Shown piece by piece: positions 41,488-42,257 of a DNA stretch of 42,257 bases (positions are counted from its first letter, which is position 1; every line of letters starts with the position of its first letter). Origin of the DNA: Bacteroidota bacterium (GTDB taxonomy: Bacteria > Bacteroidota > Bacteroidia > Bacteroidales > VadinHA17); contig JAKLDT010000007.1 of NCBI GenBank assembly GCA_022703405.1, positions 1-42,257 of the forward strand, read 5' to 3'. Below the pieces are notes generated by a model that worked only from the letters and a program-made list of their open reading frames with translations, ran no database searches and was not told the origin of the DNA. The position numbers were made by a program, and so were the translations under genes.

Positions 41488-42257
41488 CTACTCCAGTCTT
41501 ATCTCGCCAACACCGGCTCCGGGTATGATCATTGGGAAGACGTTTTCCTTTTTCTCAACCTTGATTTCAAGAACATAAGGTCCGGGAGCATCGAGCATTT
41601 CTTTCAGAGCTCCCTCAAGATCAGTTCTTTTCACGATTTTCCTTGCTGAGATATTGAAGGCTTTTGCAACAGCAACAAAATCAGGATTGACGAGTTCAGT
41701 AGAGGCATATCTCTTTTCGAAAAAGAGGTGCTGCCACTGGCGGACCATTCCCAGGAAGTTGTTATTCAGAATAATTACCTTAACCGGGATGTTGTACTGC
41801 ATTATGGTTCCGAGCTCCTGAAGAGTCATCTGGAAGCCGCCATCGCCAATGAATGTTATAACATGCTTGTCGGGGCAACCCAGCTTTGAACCCATTCCTG
41901 CCGGAAGTCCGAAGCCCATTGTTCCCATTCCTCCTGAAGTCACGAGGCTGTTGGGATTTTTGTACTTAAAATACCGTGCTGCATACATCTGGTGCTGGCC
42001 GACATCGGTAACGATAATTGCATCGCCCTTAGTCATATCCGAAACCATTTTAATTACTTCACCCATCTTGATTTCACCGTTTGATGGCTTGGTTTCGTTC
42101 TTTATAACCTTGTCATATTCAGCCTTGTCAAGAATACGGAACTCTCTTATCCACTTCTCGAAGGAATTTGGTTTTACAAGAGGGATCAGATGTGAAAGGG
42201 CTTCCTTTGCATCGTTATGGATCTCAACATCCACGGTGACGTTCTTGTTTATTTCGG
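41488..42257 (-). CDS. ilvB: Acetolactate synthase large subunit, C-terminal part (cut by window edge)
   Basis: The frame is open to the window end; the apparent start near 42234 is an internal GTG, because upstream codons read [12 protein letters not shown], a conserved IlvB stretch. About 255 residues are visible. They include the C-terminal TPP-binding domain: [17 protein letters not shown], then [15 protein letters not shown] with the GDG...NN motif ending at [15 protein letters not shown]. Joins two 2-ketoacids for valine/isoleucine synthesis. First gene visible of the ilv-leu run; any leader or attenuator for this operon lies outside the window. Confidence 0.95.
   Translation of the reverse strand, partial: EINKNVTVDVEIHNDAKEALSHLIPLVKPNSFEKWIREFRILDKAEYDKVIKNETKPSNGEIKMGEVIKMVSDMTKGDAIIVTDVGQHQMYAARYFKYKNPNSLVTSGGMGTMGFGLPAGMGSKLGCPDKHVITFIGDGGFQMTLQELGTIMQYNIPVKVIILNNNFLGMVRQWQHLFFEKRYASTELVNPDFVAVAKAFNISARKIVKRTDLEGALKEMLDAPGPYVLEIKVEKKENVFPMIIPGAGVGEIRLE

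Overview
The window looks like a chromosomal segment of a free-living member of the Bacteroidetes, probably an uncultured Bacteroidales/Marinilabiliales-type organism. The reasons are promoters of the TTTG / TAnnTTTG type, weak or absent Shine-Dalgarno sequences, Bacteroidetes-style gene fusions (DAHP synthase with chorismate mutase, HisB phosphatase with dehydratase, HisIE), a sulfatase / glycosidase / DUF1080 neighbourhood, and a very high load of dispersed intergenic repeats. No rRNA, tRNA, phage, IS transposase or CRISPR array was found.

Layout. (1) 1-18.7 kb is an accessory, mixed-strand region. It holds a cut-off FadL/OmpP1-like outer-membrane protein; a GH106-like lipoprotein, a serine-type S1 sulfatase and a DUF1080 lipoprotein on the minus strand; a GH38 enzyme on the plus strand; three uroporphyrinogen-decarboxylase/MtaA-like proteins; an HGSNAT-like acyltransferase; an APC permease; and a NIPSNAP protein. 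Two small four-helix-bundle (S23/IVP-type) genes sit here, each bracketed by inverted arrays of 7-bp repeats. (2) 18.7-42.3 kb is a continuous minus-strand block of amino-acid biosynthesis. In transcription order it is ilvB(partial)-ilvN-ilvC-leuA-leuC-leuD-cimA-leuB, then hisG-D-C-B-H-A-F-IE, then pheA-aminotransferase-tyrA-aroF/CM-aroA, then a TrpB2-type trpB.

The best-supported unexpected content is three short leader-peptide attenuators. Each has a consensus promoter, a peptide of 19-21 codons rich in the cognate amino acid, and an intrinsic terminator. They are hisL (a HHHHYH run), a Phe/Tyr leader (12 of 21 residues aromatic) and trpL (W-S-W). Apart from a repeat array after hisIE, each attenuator terminator is the only obvious intrinsic terminator between its operon and the preceding one, so it may serve as both punctuation and gate.

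The second theme is repeats. Short-period (7-, 9- or 10-bp) arrays, usually as inverted pairs, and GC-rich palindromic repeats lie directly at gene 3' ends. At several genes the stop codon or last codons lie within the repeat. Two of the inverted pairs enclose an S23-type gene and several others are empty, which suggests a mobile or RNA-templated repeat cassette. This is inference from the sequence alone.
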